The position numbers and the translations under genes are program-made. Positions 62,488-64,000 of a stretch of 64,000 bases of DNA are shown piece by piece. How positions within the stretch are numbered: position 1 is the stretch's first letter; every line of letters begins with the position of its first letter. The notes beneath the pieces are model-generated. The model worked only from the letters and a program-made list of their open reading frames with translations, did not search any database and had not been told where the DNA came from. This stretch comes from Vreelandella zhaodongensis (lineage in GTDB: Bacteria > Pseudomonadota > Gammaproteobacteria > Pseudomonadales > Halomonadaceae). Location of the stretch: NCBI RefSeq assembly GCF_013415115.1, contig NZ_JACCDD010000005.1:248001-312000 (forward strand), read 5' to 3'.

Positions 62488-64000
62488 ATGTTTCATGGCG
62501 GAGTCCTGATTGCCGTATCGCTGCTGTATATCGCGATTCTGTTTGGTATTGCCTGGTTTGGCGACCGCCGGGCACGCACCCATGGTGCCAGCCGTCGCAG
62601 GCCTATTATTTACAGCTTGGCACTGGCCATTTACTGCACATCATGGACGTTTTACGGTGCAGTAGGACAAGCCGCGACGGCTGGCTGGTCGTTTGCCAGT
62701 ATCTTTGTTGGTCCTATTCTGACGTTTTTACTATTTTGGCCGGTACTAGCCAAAATGATTCGCGTTGCCAAACATCAAAATGTCACGTCCATTGCCGACT
62801 TTATTGCCTCCCGCTATGGTAAAACACAGTCTCTAGCAGCGTTTGCCAGCCTTGTTGCACTGATCGGCACCCTCCCTTACATCGCCCTTCAGCTGAAAGC
62901 AGTCTCTACCTCCTTTAGCGTCCTTACCGACGCCGCGGACATGACTCACACCCCGTTATTTGGCGACACCGCCTTTTACGTGGCAATCGTGATGGCTATT
63001 TTCGCGATTCTGTTTGGCACTCGGCATACCGATGCGACCGAGCACCATGAAGGGCTAATTCATGCAGTCGCTTTTGAGTCCTTAGTAAAGCTACTGGCCT
63101 TTGTTGTGCTCGGTGCTTTTGTGACCTGGGGCATGTTCGGCGGATTAGGCGAACTGATGGGCCACGCCGAAAACCAGCTGGAATTACAGCGCCAGCTAGC
63201 TAACCAGGATTTTGGCCAAAGTTTTTGGGCGCAAACCCTACTTGCCATGCTGGCGATACTTTGTCTCCCACGCCAGTTCCATGTTGCCGTTGTGGAGAAC
63301 ATCCACCCCGACGATGCCAGCAAAGCGCGCTGGCTGTTCCCCTTATACCTGCTGGCCATTGCATTTTTTGTCGTACCGCTGGCCGCCGCTGGCCTGCTGC
63401 TGTTTTCTGAGAGCGGTGTAGAGCCAGATACCTATGTACTGGCGCTCTCCATGGCATCAGGACAGCAGTGGCTGACGCTACTGACCTTTATTGGCGGTTT
63501 TTCGGCGGCGACCGGCATGGTCATCGTCGCCGCCGTCGCTGTTTCTATTATGATTTCTAATGAAATTGTGATTCCAGCCCTATTCAGGTTGCGCTGGTTC
63601 GATACCAAGGCGCGCGACTATGGGCGCTTAGTGCTACGTGCGCGCCGCCTCACTATTGTCGCTGTTCTAGCGATGGCCTACGGCTTCTACCAGCTCATTG
63701 CGGAATTCGCTTCGCTGGCTTCCATTGGCATGCTCTCGTTCGCAGCCGCTGCTCAGTTTGCGCCTGCGCTAATTGGCGGGCTCTACTGGAAACGCGGCAA
63801 CCGCCTCGGCGTTATCGTTGGCATGAACGCTGGCTTTGCGATCTGGACATATAGCTTGTTAATGCCCGCAATGATCAATGCAGGCGTGCTTCCAGCCGCT
63901 TGGCTCTCAGGTGGTCCTTTAGGACTTGTCTGGCTCACCCCTACCGCGTTGTTTGGCCTGAATCTTGGCGACTCCTTCACCCACGGTGTCATGTTGTCGC
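62488..64000 (+). CDS. crbS: CrbS-like SLC5-fused sensor histidine kinase (3' truncated)
   Basis: Open from the ATG at 62488 (GTGGGG seven bases before) to the window end, 504 codons. The visible part is the N-terminal sodium/solute symporter-like domain with about 12 helices: SLALAIYCTSWTFYGAVGQAA, TSIADFIASRYGKTQSL, LCLPRQFHVAVVEN and SFAAAAQFAPALIGGLYW. These are marks of CrbS/CbrA-type kinases, where this domain precedes PAS, kinase and receiver domains. In Vibrio and Pseudomonas CrbS-CrbR turns on acetate use (established). CbrA is the alternative; the acetate-type transporter next door favours CrbS. Confidence 0.85.
   Translation, partial: MFHGGVLIAVSLLYIAILFGIAWFGDRRARTHGASRRRPIIYSLALAIYCTSWTFYGAVGQAATAGWSFASIFVGPILTFLLFWPVLAKMIRVAKHQNVTSIADFIASRYGKTQSLAAFASLVALIGTLPYIALQLKAVSTSFSVLTDAADMTHTPLFGDTAFYVAIVMAIFAILFGTRHTDATEHHEGLIHAVAFESLVKLLAFVVLGAFVTWGMFGGLGELMGHAENQLELQRQLANQDFGQSFWAQTLLAMLAILCLPRQFHVAVVENIHPDDASKARWLFPLYLLAIAFFVVPLAAAGLLLFSESGVEPDTYVLALSMASGQQWLTLLTFIGGFSAATGMVIVAAVAVSIMISNEIVIPALFRLRWFDTKARDYGRLVLRARRLTIVAVLAMAYGFYQLIAEFASLASIGMLSFAAAAQFAPALIGGLYWKRGNRLGVIVGMNAGFAIWTYSLLMPAMINAGVLPAAWLSGGPLGLVWLTPTALFGLNLGDSFTHGVMLS

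Noticed and set aside
1..64000. CRISPR arrays, insertion sequences, prophage or rRNA genes
   Set aside because: No regularly spaced repeats, transposase or integrase frames, or rRNA sequence were seen; the short tandem repeats at 24585 and 39551 are not CRISPR-like.

Overview
The window looks like a chromosomal segment of a halophilic gammaproteobacterium, most likely Halomonas sensu lato (Halomonadaceae). That is inferred from protein style and gene content: a BetT-type betaine/choline carrier, two TRAP systems, phasin, cbb3 oxidase and CrbS-type acetate sensing. It cannot be proved without a database. I see no insertion sequence, prophage, CRISPR array or rRNA. Almost all genes are intact and tightly packed.

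Layout. 1-542: end of a BetT-like BCCT transporter. 0.6-9.4 kb: alcohol dehydrogenase and ExaC-type aldehyde dehydrogenase, a NarL-type response regulator, and a four-gene overlapping signalling operon made of a small periplasmic SUOX-fold protein, a membrane hybrid kinase with receiver and HPt, a NosP-like FIST protein and a NahK/ErcS'-like hybrid kinase. This resembles the Pseudomonas aeruginosa exa/nosP-nahK neighbourhood. 9.6-18.2 kb: a DUF2189 membrane protein, a TAXI-type TRAP system with a universal stress protein, and a DctPQM TRAP system. 18.4-24 kb: a DMT exporter, then pykA-modA-modB-modC-DUF192 on the minus strand.

24-33.6 kb: a purine (urate) catabolic island. PuuD, UraH and UraD take urate to allantoin; a racemase, PuuE, AllE and AllA take allantoin towards glyoxylate; two NCS1 permeases and a GntR/FadR-type regulator complete it. 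Three near-identical TTGTATACAA palindromes lie in the two divergent promoter regions. Allantoate amidohydrolase and xanthine dehydrogenase are absent here. 33.7-35.8 kb: phasin and two glutathione transferases. 36-42.5 kb: lactate/glycolate permease and glcDEFG, with an AATTGGT-N3-ACCAATT operator in front of the permease. Both this region and the purine island feed glyoxylate.

42.6-43.3 kb: a five-tRNA operon (transcribed Val-Asp-Asp-Val-Asp) with a near-consensus sigma70 promoter. 44-55.4 kb: the microaerobic respiration block ccoNOQP, ccoG, fixH, ccoI, ccoS, a TauE/SafE-like membrane protein, hemN and the oxygen sensor anr/fnr. Anr-type boxes precede ccoN and hemN, so the regulator and its likely targets are adjacent. 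55.4-56.3 kb: ttcA, convergent with anr and overlapping it. 56.4-64 kb: a cNMP/CBS/DUF294 protein and a pseudo-exonuclease, divergent from a DUF4212/sodium:solute symporter pair, a hypothetical membrane protein and the N-terminal half of a CrbS-like SLC5-fused sensor kinase that runs off the end.

The best candidates for something under-described are the overlapping SUOX-kinase-FIST-kinase operon, the DUF294/pseudo-exonuclease pair beside the acetate-type symporter, and the inferred GntR regulon in the urate island. All start codons, operators and promoters were chosen by eye.
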